Shown piece by piece: positions 9,992-21,589 of a DNA stretch of 64,000 nt. This stretch comes from Rhea pennata. Taxonomy: Eukaryota > Chordata > Aves > Rheiformes > Rheidae. Position 1 is the stretch's first letter. Each line of letters begins with the position of its first letter. The stretch is from NCBI RefSeq assembly GCF_028389875.1, contig NC_084668.1, positions 18,061,993 to 18,125,992 of the forward strand, written 5' to 3'. The notes beneath the pieces are model-generated. The model ran no database searches. It was not told where the DNA came from and worked only from the letters and a program-made list of their open reading frames with translations. Made by a program: the position numbers and the translations under genes.

Positions 9992-12900
9992 ATGCTGAAG
10001 GCGGTGATCCTCATCGGGGGCCCCCAGAAGGGTAAGGGGGCGCCGGGGCGCCGCGCGCCCGCCGCCGCCGCGCCCCGCCGACCCGCCGCTCCTCCGCAGG
10101 CACCCGCTTCCGGCCGCTGTCCTTCGAGGTGCCCAAGCCGCTCTTCCCGGTGGCCGGCGTGCCCATGGTGCAGCACCACATCGAGGCCTGCGCCAAGGTA
10201 GGCCGGGGGCCCGGGCCGCGGCGGCGGCGGCGGCGGGGCGGCCGGGGGCCGCGGCACTGCCCGCCCCTCTCCGCTCTCTCGCCAGGTGCCCGGCATGAAG
10301 GAGATCCTGCTCATGGGCTTCTACCAGCCCCACGAGGCCCTCAGCCGCTTCCTGGTGTCGGCGCAGCAGGAGTTCAAGATCCCCATCAGGTGGGCAGCCG
10401 CCCTGCCGCCCTCCGCGGCTCCGTCGGCGCCGAGGAGCCCGTGCCGCCCGGCCCGGCTCCGTCCCTCGCCTGACTTCCCCGGGAGGGAGCCCGCCGGGCA
10501 GGCCCCTCTCGTCCCACCGTCGATGGGCATCCTGGCCCCTGTTGCCAGCACTGACAGCCCTCAAGGCCACCCTCCGTCTGCTGTCCCGGGCCCTGCTCTG
10601 GCTGGATGCTGCTCTGCTCTCGCAGGGCACCAAGCTGCTGCTTCTGCCCACTTCACATGTGCCAGAGCCCCCGCTACCCGTCTCCTTGCCTGACAGGATC
10701 ATGTCTGCCCGGCCCTTTCAGCAACTCCCAGCCCTGCCTGCAGGCAGTGCTACCATATGCTGGCTTCCCTAAGCAATCACTCTTCCGCACTTGGCTTGCA
10801 GGTATCTCCAGGAGTACGCGGCACTGGGCACGGGTGGCGGCATCTATCACTTTCGGGACCAGATCCTGTCGGGTGGTCCTGAGGCCTTCTTTGTCCTCAA
10901 CGCAGATGTGTGCTCCGAGTTCCCCTTGCAGGAGATGCTGGACTTCCGGCAGCAGCACGGCGACGTGCACAGCTTTGTCATTCTGGGCACCACGGTGAGC
11001 AGCGGTGCTGGGCCCTGCTGGCAGTGGTGGGGAGTAGAGGAGCAGCATTGCTCTGGAACATGCTTGTCTAGAAGGCAAAGGCTCCTGCGGCAGATGGGTG
11101 CGAGCTCTGGGTCCCATCTGTCCCGTATCCACGTGCCTGCTGCTCTGCTGCTCTTGATACATCCCATCTTCACAGGCCAACAGGACACAGGCTCTGAACT
11201 ATGGCTGCATTGTGGCTAACACGGACACGCACGAGGTACTGGAGGGGTTAGGAGAGCTGGGCATGGTGCAGGCCGTGGTGCTGCGCTGCTTGTGTGGGTG
11301 CCTGTTCCCAGTGTGCTGTGATGGGGTAGAGGGTGTGGTGCTGGGCACGGGGCCAGCGCGGGGCCTGTGCCCTGGGACTCACGTTCCTCCCTTGCCTCCA
11401 GGTCCTGCACTATGTGGAGAAGCCCAGCACGTTTGTCAGTGAGATTATTAACTGTGGTATCTACCTGTTCACACCTGCCATCTTCCAGCACATCGGTGAT
11501 GTCTTCCAGAGAAACCAGCAGGAGCTAGTGCTGTGAGTGCCCCTGTCTGCCCTGTGTCCCTCCCACCCCACTGCTTCCCAGGGCTGCAGCAGCACACTCA
11601 TCTTCCATTCTTTCTCTATCTTCTCTCCTCTTCTGCCATCACTCACTTGTTTCCTGATTCTGCACCAGCTGTCCTTACCTTGGGTAAGTCTCCCTCTGTC
11701 TGTGCTGGCTGCTCTCAGCGCTGGGTTGTGCTAGCAATAACACATGCTTTCCTCCCTGCTCCAGGCTGCTCCGCGAGACTGTTGTTTGTGCATCTCCCCT
11801 GCTGTGCTGCTCCCCTTCTGGCTACCACAGCAGCCCCAGTCTGAGGCCAGGTTGGGGCTCCCCATCTCTGCCTTCCCTTCCCCCCCCCCCCCCCCCCCAT
11901 CCGCACACAGCTCAGGACAAAGGGGTGAGCAAGCCTTTCACTGGGGAATGCTCTGCTTCCCCTTCCAGCCCTCTCGGCTGGCCTGTCATCTGGCATCTCT
12001 GCCACCACTTCAGTGCAAATCCAGCTGTGCAGGGCTTACTGTGGCCATATCTGGAATCAGGGACAGGATCTGTAGCACATGCACCTTGGGCTGGGTGGTG
12101 CCCTCACACTGCAGTTTCTGGCTCAGAGCGTGTTTCAGCTCGCAAGGTCTTGTCTCTCTGCTGTTCTGGGCCTCAGCAGGGCTGGGCAGGCAGGGCTGGG
12201 CAGGCAGGCCTGGCCTGACAGCTGGGGCTGTCCCTCCTGTGGGGAGAGATGCATGGCTAGGAAGGAGTCCAGGAAGAACCCTATAGCCAAGGAGCCCCCC
12301 ACATCTGGAAGGGGTAGCAGTTGGGCCCCCTGGCCGAGGCACTGCTGGAGTGGGTGTCTAAAGGGTGTTTTGCTTGCAGAGAGGACAGCTCTAACGGCTG
12401 GCAGCGTGCAGAAGTGATCCGGCTGGAGCAGGATGTTTTCACGGCACTGGCTGGGAGTGGCAAACTCTATGTCTACAAAACTGATGGCTTCTGGAGCCAG
12501 ATCAAATCAGCGGGGTAAGGCCTGGAGTTGGGTTGGTTTAGCAGGAGTGCTGAGTGGTCCGCAGTGGAGCTGGGAGAGGAGGGTAACTAGGCAGGGCTTT
12601 CAGGCTGGGTGGGGGTGGCAATGCTAAGTTGAGACCCTTCTCTGTCCTCTCAGTGCCAGAAGAGCAATAGCAATTTCTTGCTTTTTCCTTCTCCAGCTCT
12701 GCCATCTATGCCAGCCGCCTTTACCTGAACCAGTACAGTCAGTGCCACCCAGAGAGGCTGGCCCAGAACAAACCGGGAGGCCCTATCATCCGAGGTATCC
12801 CTCTGACACCTTGAGTGGCCTTGGGTACTGCCTGGGAGCTGCCCAATGCAGGACAGGGCAGAGCGGAGTGGGGAGGAAGTAGGACCCATGGCAGGCCCTC

Positions 12901-13675
12901 CAGTCTGAGCGCGCGCTGCTCCTGCGAGCTGCTTCCCCTCATGCAGCTGTTTTGCATTGCAGGGAATGTGTACATCCACCCGACGGCCTCTATCAACAGC
13001 ACTGCAGTGGTGAGCGCAGGCCTGGGGGACCCTGCAGTCGGGTCACCTTGGGGTGATGTTACCTAGTGCTCAGTGTCTCCTGCTGTGGCAGGCTGAGCCC
13101 CCAAGCTCATCACATCTCTCTTTTCTCACAGCTGGGCCCCAACGTCTCTATTGGAAAGGGAGTGACGGTGGGAGCTGGTGTACGCGTGCGTGAGTCCATT
13201 GTCCTGCATGGGGCCTCACTGCACGTAAGTATGGTTGTCCTTACCCTGGCCTCTTGCCGTGGGGCAGCATCCCTCACCCGCCACTGCTCTCTCCTCCTCC
13301 TAGGATCACACCTGCGTTCTCAATACCATCGTGGGCTGGGACAGTACCATTGGGCGCTGGGCCCGGGTGGAGGGAACACCCAGTGACCCCAACCCCAACG
13401 ACCCCTATGCTAAGATTGACAGCGAGACCCTTTTCCGGGATGGACGGCTCACACCCTCCATCACAATTCTGGGTATGGCCTAGGTCCTTCTGCCTGCACC
13501 CAGCAGCTCTGGCCCTGCAGCGTAAGGCAGGGCTTTTTCCCCTCTTGCTGACCCCATTCATCCTCTCCCTGCAGGTTGCAGCGTCACCATCCCTGCTGAG
13601 GTTGTCATCCTCAATTCCATCGTCCTGCCCCACAAGGAGCTGAGCCGCAGCTACAAGAATCAGATTATCCTGTGA
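9992..13675 (+). CDS. GMPPA: GMPPA, mannose-1-phosphate guanylyltransferase alpha (regulatory subunit)
   Basis: Cytosolic partner and allosteric inhibitor of GMPPB in making GDP-mannose for glycosylation. Twelve exons, all in phase: 9992-10031, 10100-10197, 10286-10389, 10802-10994, 11176-11235, 11402-11532, 12380-12514, 12697-12794, 12963-13009, 13132-13224, 13304-13472, 13575-13675. Total 422 codons plus TGA, against about 420 in human. N-terminal nucleotidyltransferase fold (about 1-245): [15 protein letters not shown], then [16 protein letters not shown], the LNADVC metal-binding Asp region, and VLHYVEKP. C-terminal left-handed beta-helix (about 280-422) with hexapeptide turns such as [14 protein letters not shown] and [15 protein letters not shown]. 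The insertion [16 protein letters not shown]... (about 356-389) is the C-loop that separates GMPPA from GMPPB. The start ATG sits at the island edge and gives the expected [10 protein letters not shown]. Nothing is broken. Exons contrast with GC-rich flanks but remain conserved. Confidence 0.98.
11880..11898 (+). repeat. 19-base poly-C tract in GMPPA intron 6
   Basis: Uninterrupted C run following a CT-rich stretch. Length may be polymorphic or mis-called. It lies far from the splice sites of the 11533-12379 intron. Confidence 0.7.
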
Positions 13676-13826
13676 GTGAGCTGCTTGCCAGGTTGCCACT
13701 GCCAGTGTCAGCCCATGGCTCTCTGTCGTGCCCCACAGAAGAAGGTTTTGCCTCTTAAGAGATTACCAGCTCCTCAGGAGCAGGCCAGGAGTCTTCCAAG
13801 TGTCTTGATTCCTGCTCCAAATGGAC

Positions 13827-13832
13827 ATTAAA
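13827..13832 (+). terminator. GMPPA: GMPPA poly(A) signal ATTAAA
   Basis: Common variant signal ATTAAA about 150 bases after the GMPPA stop, followed by a GT-rich stretch (ctggtgc, tgtgctgc). Cleavage is expected near 13850. Confidence 0.7.
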
Positions 13833-13850
13833 GCTGGTGCACATCAGCCT

Positions 13851-16050
13851 CGTGTGCTGCTTCCCTCACAGCCAAGGGGCCTGCCCTGGGGCAGGGTTCA
13901 TGAAGGCTTTTGGGACAGCATGTTGCTCTGTAGGGCAGAGCAATGGTCCAGCTCCTATGCACCTGTAGAGGGAGCCCTGAGCTGAAACTGCTGGGCAGAG
14001 CCCTCGCTGCCTGTGGCAGCCCAGGCTCTATGAGTGTTGGCTGTTTCTCTGCCAAAAGGCACTGCCAGCACCTAGTTGCCTGGGAGGACTAAGTACTGCT
14101 GGCCTGGCTCTCTGTGTACTGTGCCGCTCGCTGTCTGCGAGCCTGTCCTCTCTCTGAGGCCCGAGGAGCTTTGGATCTGCCTACTCTTCTGTGTAGGCAG
14201 CCTTCCCTGCACGAGGCTGTCGTGAAGAGCCTGACTTCAGCAGCGTGATTGCGACAGCTCCAAGCTGGCTCTGGCCTATGCTTGGTCCTGGTGGCTCAGC
14301 GAAAACTGAGAGCAGGCCAAGGGTGTCCCAAGGGCACTGATGCAAGAGGGCCAAGTTGGACACGTGGGTGCTCTGAGAGCTCTGCTGGCCTTAGAGGGAG
14401 CTGCAAAGGCTCTGAGGGTTTAAGCACTTCTTTGTCCTAGCTGAGATGTCCTGGTAGCCACCTTCCTCCTGGGTGCTGGTATAGAGCACTCATTCTCCAG
14501 GAACACCCACATCCCAGAGAGCTGCCAGGAAAGCCACAAGTGCTACAGAGTGTATTCCCATAAGGCTCAGACCTGTGCAGAGCTCCGGATGATGGCAGGG
14601 TTGGAGCTTGGGTGCTTGCTGCATGTCTCTCCTCACACTAGCCCTGCTTTCAGTCGCCCCTATCCACAGGGCACCTGAGCAATTGTTTTGTGTGTGTGCT
14701 GGTGGCAGATATCTACTGCCATGCCTGTGTCCTGAAAAAAACCTGCTCTTTTAAATCAAAGGAAAGTCCCTGCTTAGCCTGGCACACTCCCAACTCCAGT
14801 AACCCATGCTGCTACTTAAATACGTATCTGCATCTTCTCCTGTCAGGAATATCTGTGCTAAAGCACTGTGCTCTGCTGAGAACCCCCGTCACGCCTCTCA
14901 CCTTAAACTAGGCACTGCATTAGGGATTTTGCATCCATCCAGTACCACCTCAGCTTGAGGGATTTGCAGTAAATCCTTGCTCCCAGCCCTGCACATTCCT
15001 TTGCCAGTTCTTCTGTGGTCCTGGGCAGGGATTAGCTATTCCCTGACTTTAAGCACATTAAACTCCTTCAGTTTTGCCTCTGCCTTGGATGTGCTAATTT
15101 CCTTGTCCTCTAGTGAACACCCCTGTCACTGGGTAAAACTGAGCCAAAGTTACTTGCTGGCTTTCAGGACTGTATGTGAATTCTCTCCTCTCTATATCCC
15201 ACATGTCCTGGGTTTTGGCACAGAGGTTGTTCAGCTGTGGACAACACATGGACATGGCCATTTTGGCTAAGCTCTGCTCTGGCTGCCCCACCTACTGAGA
15301 TATCTGGGGGACAAGCCCTTCCAGACTCTCACTCCATTCCAGTTAATCCAGCTTTCCCTGTCTTTGAGGGAGGGATGTATATCCCACTGCTGGTTAGGTC
15401 TCCTGGGGCTTGAGGGAAGGAAGGAGTTAAAGGGGCCTCAAATGAGGTGCCAGGAAGTCTGGAAATACTGAAGCTTGCCCTGCCCTTAGCAGCAGCTCTG
15501 ATTACTTGAGGCCAACATCTGGGCTGGAACAGGGGGCCTCTCACATCCAGGGCAAGGAGGGGGGGGGCTTCATCTGCAACCTGAATTCCCATCCAGATCA
15601 CTGACACAGGGCAACAGAAGCTTAGTTAGTCCTCTCCAACCCCTGCCTGACCCCCAGCAATCCAGCCCACCACCAAAAGCAGGGACTTGAGGGACCATTG
15701 CTCACTGTGGCTTTCACTACTGCTCTTGTCCAGTGTCTAGGAATGCAATAGCATGAGCACCCAAAGTCAGATCCTATCATGCCAGTGAGCCCCGAAACCT
15801 TGCCCCCACCCTAGTCCTTGAGCCTTGCACCCCTTTTGCAGAAAGGGGCAACTGGCCCCTGCTTTGAGTCTTTCCTCAGCCCTCATCTAGTCCAGGCATA
15901 GGGCCAGCTCTGAGCCTGCAGCACAGCATCAGTGCAGGGCAGTGCCTAGAAATACTGGCGAAGAAAGGGACCCTGCTCTTGCTCTGCACCCCTGGGAGCA
16001 GGGGAGAACTCCTCATGGTGGTGGAGAGGGATGGGCATCAGGCACAACCC
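13851..16050. other. Intergenic spacer between convergent GMPPA and RACGAP1-like
   Basis: About 2.2 kb between two 3' ends that face each other. Base composition is more moderate than the rest of the window. I see no coding exon, RNA gene or clear repeat in it. Confidence 0.6.
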
Positions 16051-16070
16051 AGCCTCTCTTGCTGCAAGCA

Positions 16071-16076
16071 TTTAAT
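16071..16076 (-). terminator. RACGAP1-like poly(A) signal ATTAAA
   Basis: TTTAAT on the + strand, so ATTAAA on the - strand, about 240 bases after the stop codon of the minus-strand gene. Cleavage is expected near 16050. Confidence 0.6.
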
Positions 16077-16312
16077 ACAAGTTAGCCTGTGGGTACAGAG
16101 CTCAGCCAGCACCCCACCACCCTGGGTGCACAAGAGCACTGGGCCCTTCCCCTCTCCCCAGGCACGGGGCATCAGGAGCAGCTGGGAAAGCAGAGCAGGG
16201 CCGGAGCGCAGCACCGCAGGCCCTGGAGCGGGCCCATGGCAGCTGCCTGGTCCCGCCGGCTTCGCTCCTCCTCCAGCGCTGCTCTGTGCCCCTGGGGAGC
16301 TGCTGCCAACCG

Positions 16313-19300
16313 CTACACCAGGGAAGGGAAGAACCGGCCCACTCTCTTCGGGGCAGGCTCCTGCCTGCGTGGGGAGAGGAGATGAGTCAGGGGTGCGCGG
16401 CACGCCGCCCGCCCACCCCTACCCCCCGGCTCTCCGGAGCACTCACGGCGGCTGGGGGGCTGTGCCCACGCAGCTCCGCAGCGCGCTGGGGAGGCAGCAG
16501 GTCCCAGCGGGGCTCAGCTGGCCGGAGTTGGGCTCGGCGGAGGCAACGGGGCAGAAGAGCTGCTCTGCAGGACGGGGGCCTGGGCAGGGCACGACGTGAG
16601 CCGTCACAGACCAGCCCCCTTTGGGCACCCAGGGCCCCTCAGCACCCGCTGCACGAGGGCGGCCGCCCCCCGGGGGCGCTCCTCTCGCACGCCCGGGCGC
16701 CTCACCGTGTTCGCTCTGCGGGGCCGGGGTGCTGGCCGGCACCAGCACCAGGTTCTCCTGCTCCGTCCCCACGAAGCGTCCCCAGAAGTCAGGCGGCAGC
16801 GAGAGGAGCCGGGCCACCACCTGGGCAGGGAGGGAGGGAGGATGCGGAGGTTTGGCAGCGCCTAGGGCGCAGCCCGCACCCCGGGGCCGGGCTCACCTTG
16901 CACTGCCGCGGCGTGTCCTCGATGATGGCGAGCGGCGTGGGGTTGGCCGAGCCGTGCCCCACCAGCGTGGGCCCGAACACGCGCGACAGGTTCGGCACGT
17001 CCATCCTGCAGTCGGGGCTGCGGGACACCCTGCGGGGAGGCGGGGGAGGGGGGGGGGCTGGGCAGCGGTGCGACCCCCTCGCCCTCAGCGCTGCCCCCCT
17101 GCTAGGGGGCACGGGGCCGGGGGGGGCTGGCTCGGACGGCAGCCGGGGGGCAGAGGGACCCTCACCGTTGCAGGTGCAGCATGAGGAAGGCCAGGGTGTC
17201 CCTGTTGGCGGGCGGCAGCTGGCTGACGAGGTGGCGCAGGGCCGCGCCGCAGGCGGCCTCGTCGGGGACGTCTGCGGCGGCACCGGGAGGGAAGGGGGCG
17301 TCATGGGCGGGCGGGCGGGGGCCGGGCGCCCCCCGCCTCCCCGCGCGGCCCCTCACCGGCGGCCTGCAGGAAGGCCGGGCGCAGGCGGAGGGTGAGCAGG
17401 GGCTCGCGGAGGCCACGCAGGAAGTCCTTGAGCACCCCGCAGAGCACGTGGACGTCGGCCACGGCGCCCGGCGCCTCCCCGGCGCGCAGCAGCCTCCGCT
17501 TCCACTCCCGCACCAGCTGCTCGGCGCCCGGCACGCGGTACAGCCCCGTCTGCGGGCCGAGAGGAGGGGGGGCTCAGCGCCGCCGCGCCGCGCGGCCCCC
17601 CGCCGCCGCCGACGCCGCCCCCGCCGCCGCCCCTACCTCGGCCAGGCCTCGCGCCTCCACCTCGGCCACGCAGCGCACCAGCAGCGCGGGCACCCGCGGC
17701 GGCGCGGCCGGCGCCAGGTCGGCCAGCACGCCCTGCGGACGACAAGGTGGGGGGGGGGCAGAGGGCGGCCCGGGCCCCCGCGCGCCCCCCGGCCCGGCCC
17801 GGCCCGCCGCCCCCCGCGCCGCGCTCACCTCGCGGGGCCGGCCGCGCCGGCGGGGCCGGGCCGCGCAGGGCCCGGGGCACCGCTGGCGGCACCGGGCGTG
17901 CACCAGCCACCGGCACCGGCGGCACTTGCAGGCGGCCGTGCCGAAGCGGAGGCGGGAGCCGCAGGCGGCGCACGGCTCCGGGCGGATGACCTGCCGGCAA
18001 CGCCGTGGGGGGGGGGGTCAGCGCCCCGGCACGCTGCCCCACGCTGCGCCCCCCCCTCCCCACGGGGCCACGCACCGTTTTGGAGCCGAACTGGTGCTGG
18101 AGCAGCGGGAGGCTGTGGGGAGGGGAGGGCAAGGGGGCTGCCTGCCCCACACCGCCCTCCTCCTCCTCCTCCTGCTCCGCACGGCTCTCCGGCCCTGCGG
18201 CCCGGCAGCCCCGATCCTCGCCGGCGCCCCACGCCGTGGTCAGCTCTGCCAGGAGATGAGACGCTGGAGGGGTCCCAAAATGCAAACCGACCCTCGGGGG
18301 AGGGGGGAGAACCCGGGGGGCAGGAGGGGGCTTCCTACCTCCCAGAATGGGGGCGGCGGGGGTCCCCGCAGCGCCCCGCCATGGGCGAGGATCTTCCGGG
18401 GGACCCGTGCCCTCCCGCACGCCCGGGCACCCCTCGGTGGGCACGCCGAGCCCCCCGGCCCCCCCGGGACCTGCGTGCGCAGAGGGGCGGCCTCCTCCCC
18501 GGCGAGAGCGGCGCGGCAGCACCGGGGGGCTGCCGGCGGCACCCGGCGCCTCGGCCGGAGCGGGCACGACGCTGGCCTGCAGAAGTGGGGGGAGAAGGAG
18601 GGTGAGGAAGCTGTGCCCCACAGCGCTGCAGCCTGTCCCCACATGCTCTGTGCAGCCCCCCACCCCACGGCGTCCTGCGCAGCCGGCGATGCCGCCTCCG
18701 CGGGGGACGCGCCGGTACCCAGAGTGGCACCCGCAAGCCCATGGGGTTGAAGGGTGCTGCGCTGCCCCCTGCTCCCCCCCACCACCCTGCCCCAGGCGCG
18801 CTGTGGGGCCAGGTCCCTACTCACAGCATTGGGGGGCACCACGGACGGACGGAGCCGCTTCGCTGCCAGCACGGGGCCGATCTGAGGGGCCAGGGACGTG
18901 CGCTGGGGACAGAGCGGATGGGGCGAGGGGTAGGCAGGGCTGCCCTCCACACCTCGGCCCCACAGGGCGCCCCGGTCTCGCTGCCCCTGCCAGCCACCGC
19001 GGGGGACCGAGGCGCCCTCCCCATGCCTGTGCCGGGCCGGGCCTGCAATGCAGAGGGGCGAGCGGAGCGGGGCGCGGGATGCCTGCGCGCGGGGATGAAT
19101 TATTGAGGAGCCCGGCCGGGCCACGGCGCGGGGTAATGGAGTTTCTATTGATCGCGGGAGCTTTGCTGAGACACGACGCTCCCAGCTCAGCATCAATAAA
19201 TTAAACCCCCTGCCAGGCTCTTTGCAGCCTCCCGTGCAGGGTCAGAGAAATATTCGGGTGCTGCATGGGCCCGGCCCTTGCACCGTAGGCTTGGGCTGCC

Positions 19301-20825
19301 CCCGGGCACCGTGGAGCCTGTACCGGGTGAAGGATCCCACGGCCATGGGGTGGGAGAGCAGAGCACACCTGGGGCCCCTCCCAGGACCTGCTCATCCGTG
19401 TTGGGGGCAGACCTCATCCCGGCGCTGGCCTCAGCGTGCGCAGGCCACCACATCCCAGCATTTCCCTCGTACCTGCCTCTCCTGAGTTCTGCGCTTCAGG
19501 GTCTTCACCACCGTCACATCAACATCCTGAAAGGCAGGAGAGAGCCTGGGGGCTGGCTGGGCAGCATGGGATACCCCCAGCATCCAGGCTCAGCAGCACC
19601 TGGGGGCATCCAGCCTCCTGCCTGCCCCGAGCGAAGGCAAAGCAGCTGCCCCACTGCAAGAGGGGGTCAAAACCGCTCCCTCGCTGCCAGGCTGCTGTTG
19701 GGATAGGAGTCGGGGGAAGAAGCCAGCCCTGGGACAAGCAGCGCGTCCTGCCTTACCACATCGTCCTCGGTGCGGTCATAGCTGATGTCCGAGTGGGACA
19801 GCAGGGAGTGGCACGACTCATCCACCACCGACGACCTGCTGGGCAAACCAGGGGGTCAGCACAGCCAGGGAATGCCCCCATCCCAGCCAGGGCATCTATT
19901 TGCATATATATTCCTACAAGCCCAAGGCCTGCGAGGACGAACACGTCCACAAGCCCAACCACCATTGCAGGACCAGCCCTGGCCCTATCCCTCCCTTGAA
20001 GCCCAGCAGCAGCAGGGAGGAGTCACAGCTGAGCCCAGGGCTGCTTAAGGGGCAGCAGCAAGGGTCACTGCCAGGATGCTCCTTCCCAAAGGGGCTGTAG
20101 CCCTATTGCACAGGCGATTGGTGCCCAGACAGACCCACTCACCTCCTGCCCGGTACCAGGGTGCCCCCGAGGCGCCGGCCCGCCAGGGCGCAGAGGACGG
20201 TGCGCTGCTCGCCTGTCAGGGCACTGCTGCCTGACGGCTCCTGCATCAGGAACTCAAATATCAGCTGAAGTTTGCGCTCCTGCGAGCAAAAACAGGCAGC
20301 ATCAAGGCCCATGGGACGGGCTCCCCGGTGTCACTGCACCCAGCCCCACAGCGTGCCCCCACAGCCTCTGCAGACCCCACAGACCTGCTTCTCCAGCTCA
20401 GCCTCTGCCCGGTGCCGTTTCTTCATCTCCACCTCCACCTGGTTGCGGGCGTGCTTGAGCTTCACCTCCAGCGCTGCCCGCTCGGCCTCGGCACGGGCCA
20501 GCTGCTCCCGGGCCCTGCGCCCATCCTGCTCCAAGCGGCAGCATTTCTGGCGCGTCACCTCAAAGCACCGGGCAATCTGGATGTAGTCTGGGTGGGACAC
20601 AAGTGGGTGGCCAGTCAGGACAGGGCTCCTGGTCCCGAGCTCCCCCAGTCCCATGCGCCTGGGAGCTGGTAGCTGAGCCGGGCACCTCCAGAGCAGGATC
20701 CCACAGGGTGCCCTTGCCCCGAGGGGCTGCACACACCCACCTTCCTCGACGCCACCGCTCAGCTCCAGCAGCCGCAGCACCCGCTCCAGCTGCGCCAGGA
20801 GGTGCCCGTAGCGCTGCCGCATCAT
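16313..20825 (-). CDS. RACGAP1-like: RACGAP1-like Rho GTPase-activating protein (MgcRacGAP/CYK-4 family)
   Basis: RACGAP1 pairs with the kinesin KIF23 as centralspindlin and acts on Rho GTPases in cytokinesis. Sixteen exons on the minus strand, all GT-AG and in phase: 20825-20741, 20587-20385, 20279-20143, 19835-19757, 19526-19473, 18902-18825, 18576-18339, 18263-18076, 17990-17829, 17732-17637, 17549-17357, 17271-17166, 17029-16897, 16820-16706, 16579-16447, 16364-16313. About 683 residues (human RACGAP1 632). Coiled coil about 5-115 with the signature LEVKLKHARNQVEVEMKKR. C1 finger 348-396 with perfect spacing: H348, C361, C364, C377, C380, H385, C388, C396. RhoGAP about 409-600 with arginine finger R445 in TGLYRVPG and K481 in VLKDFLRGLREPLL. 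C-terminus VGRFFPSLV matches the family's GNFFxSP end. An in-frame stop 24-26 bases before ATG 20825 and an adjacent cag|g suggest a separate 5' non-coding exon. Exons 7-8 (the linker before C1, with a poly-Glu tract) are GC-driven and poorly conserved, so their inner borders are the least certain. Confidence 0.9.
19080..19262. promoter_or_regulatory. AT-rich island in RACGAP1-like intron 5
   Basis: Sharp drop in GC inside an otherwise GC-rich intron, with TGAATTATTGAG, TAATGGAG, ATTGATCG and ATCAATAAATTAAACC. No coding signal. Its composition matches the other candidate conserved elements further right; regulation is inferred only. Confidence 0.35.
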
Positions 20826-21170
20826 CCTGCCGCGGAGAGATGGGGCACATCAGACGGTCCCCCCGCTCCAGCCCCCCACCAAGCCCGGGGAGACCCCCCC
20901 CCGCCCCCGCGCAGCTCCCGGCGGCGGCGGCGCGCCCATCCCCGGCCGCCGGGGCCCGGCCGCCGCCGCGCACCCCCGGGACGGCGCCGGCTCCGGGGCC
21001 GCGGGCCCTCCCGGCCGGCCTATGTGGGCCGGGGGCCGGGGTGGAGCCCGGCCCGGCTCCGCCTCCCCCCACCGCCCCGGCGGAGCCCTGCGCCCGCCCC
21101 CGCAGCGCCCCCCGGCTCCCCGGGCCCGGCCTGCCCGCGGCTGCCGCGCTGCGGGGCGGCAGCCTTGGGT
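20826..21170 (-). promoter_or_regulatory. CpG-island promoter of the RACGAP1-like gene
   Basis: Very CpG-dense block (runs of GGCGGCGGC, CCGCCGCGC) directly upstream of the minus-strand start exon. It should hold the transcription start and the non-coding first exon. No TATA box seen. Confidence 0.6.
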
Positions 21171-21585
21171 GCGGGGTGCCCCAGGGTGCAGGCAGCAGTG
21201 TGGGGTGCGGGGGTGCAGGGCAGGAGGGCTGGATTTGGGGTGCCTGGGCAGCCTGGGGTGCAGGGATGCAGGATGAGAGCGTTGAGTGAGGGGTGCTGTA
21301 GTGTGCTGGGTGCAGGAGTGCAGGGTGCAGGACAGGGTTTGGAGGGCAGAAGTCCTGCATGCTCAGAAGTCCTGGACACCCTGGGGTGCAGGAGTGTGGG
21401 ACGAGAGTGCTGGGTGTGGGGCCCTGCAAGGTGCTGCATGCAGGAGTGCAGGGTGCAGGGTGCAGGGATGCAGGACAAGAAAGCTGGGTGTAGGGTGCCG
21501 TAGGGTGCAGGACCGCTGGGTGCAGGGACGCAGGACAGCAATGCTGGGCACCTTAGGGGTGCTGGGTGCAGCAGTGCATGGCGGG
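21170..21585. repeat. Minisatellite built on 'gggtgcagg'
   Basis: About 415 bases of imperfect tandem copies of words such as ggtgcaggagtgcaggg, ggatgcaggac and gctgggtgcagg. It begins where the RACGAP1-like CpG island stops. Unit length is irregular (roughly 9-40), so it is an old, internally reshuffled array. Confidence 0.75.
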
Positions 21586-21589
21586 GCTG

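Noticed and set aside
8168-10702. 844-codon minus-strand open frame
   Set aside because: Antisense shadow over the SPEG 3' UTR, the CpG island and GMPPA exons 1-3. Composition is Arg/Ala/Gly/Pro from GC bias and there is no domain.
9992-13675. GMPPB instead of GMPPA
   Set aside because: The N-terminal GGPQKGTRF motif and the C-loop insertion in the 13304-13472 exon are GMPPA features.
17181-18750. Long plus-strand open frames between 17.2 and 18.8 kb
   Set aside because: They lie opposite RACGAP1-like exons 7-13, whose minus-strand reading has conserved domains and splice sites.
18661-18760. Extra RACGAP1-like exon containing VPLWVPARPPRRR
   Set aside because: It resembles the family's VPYWTRSRR at first sight, but no acceptor gives the required phase, and exon 18576-18339 already supplies the match (VLPRRSRRGGG) in phase.
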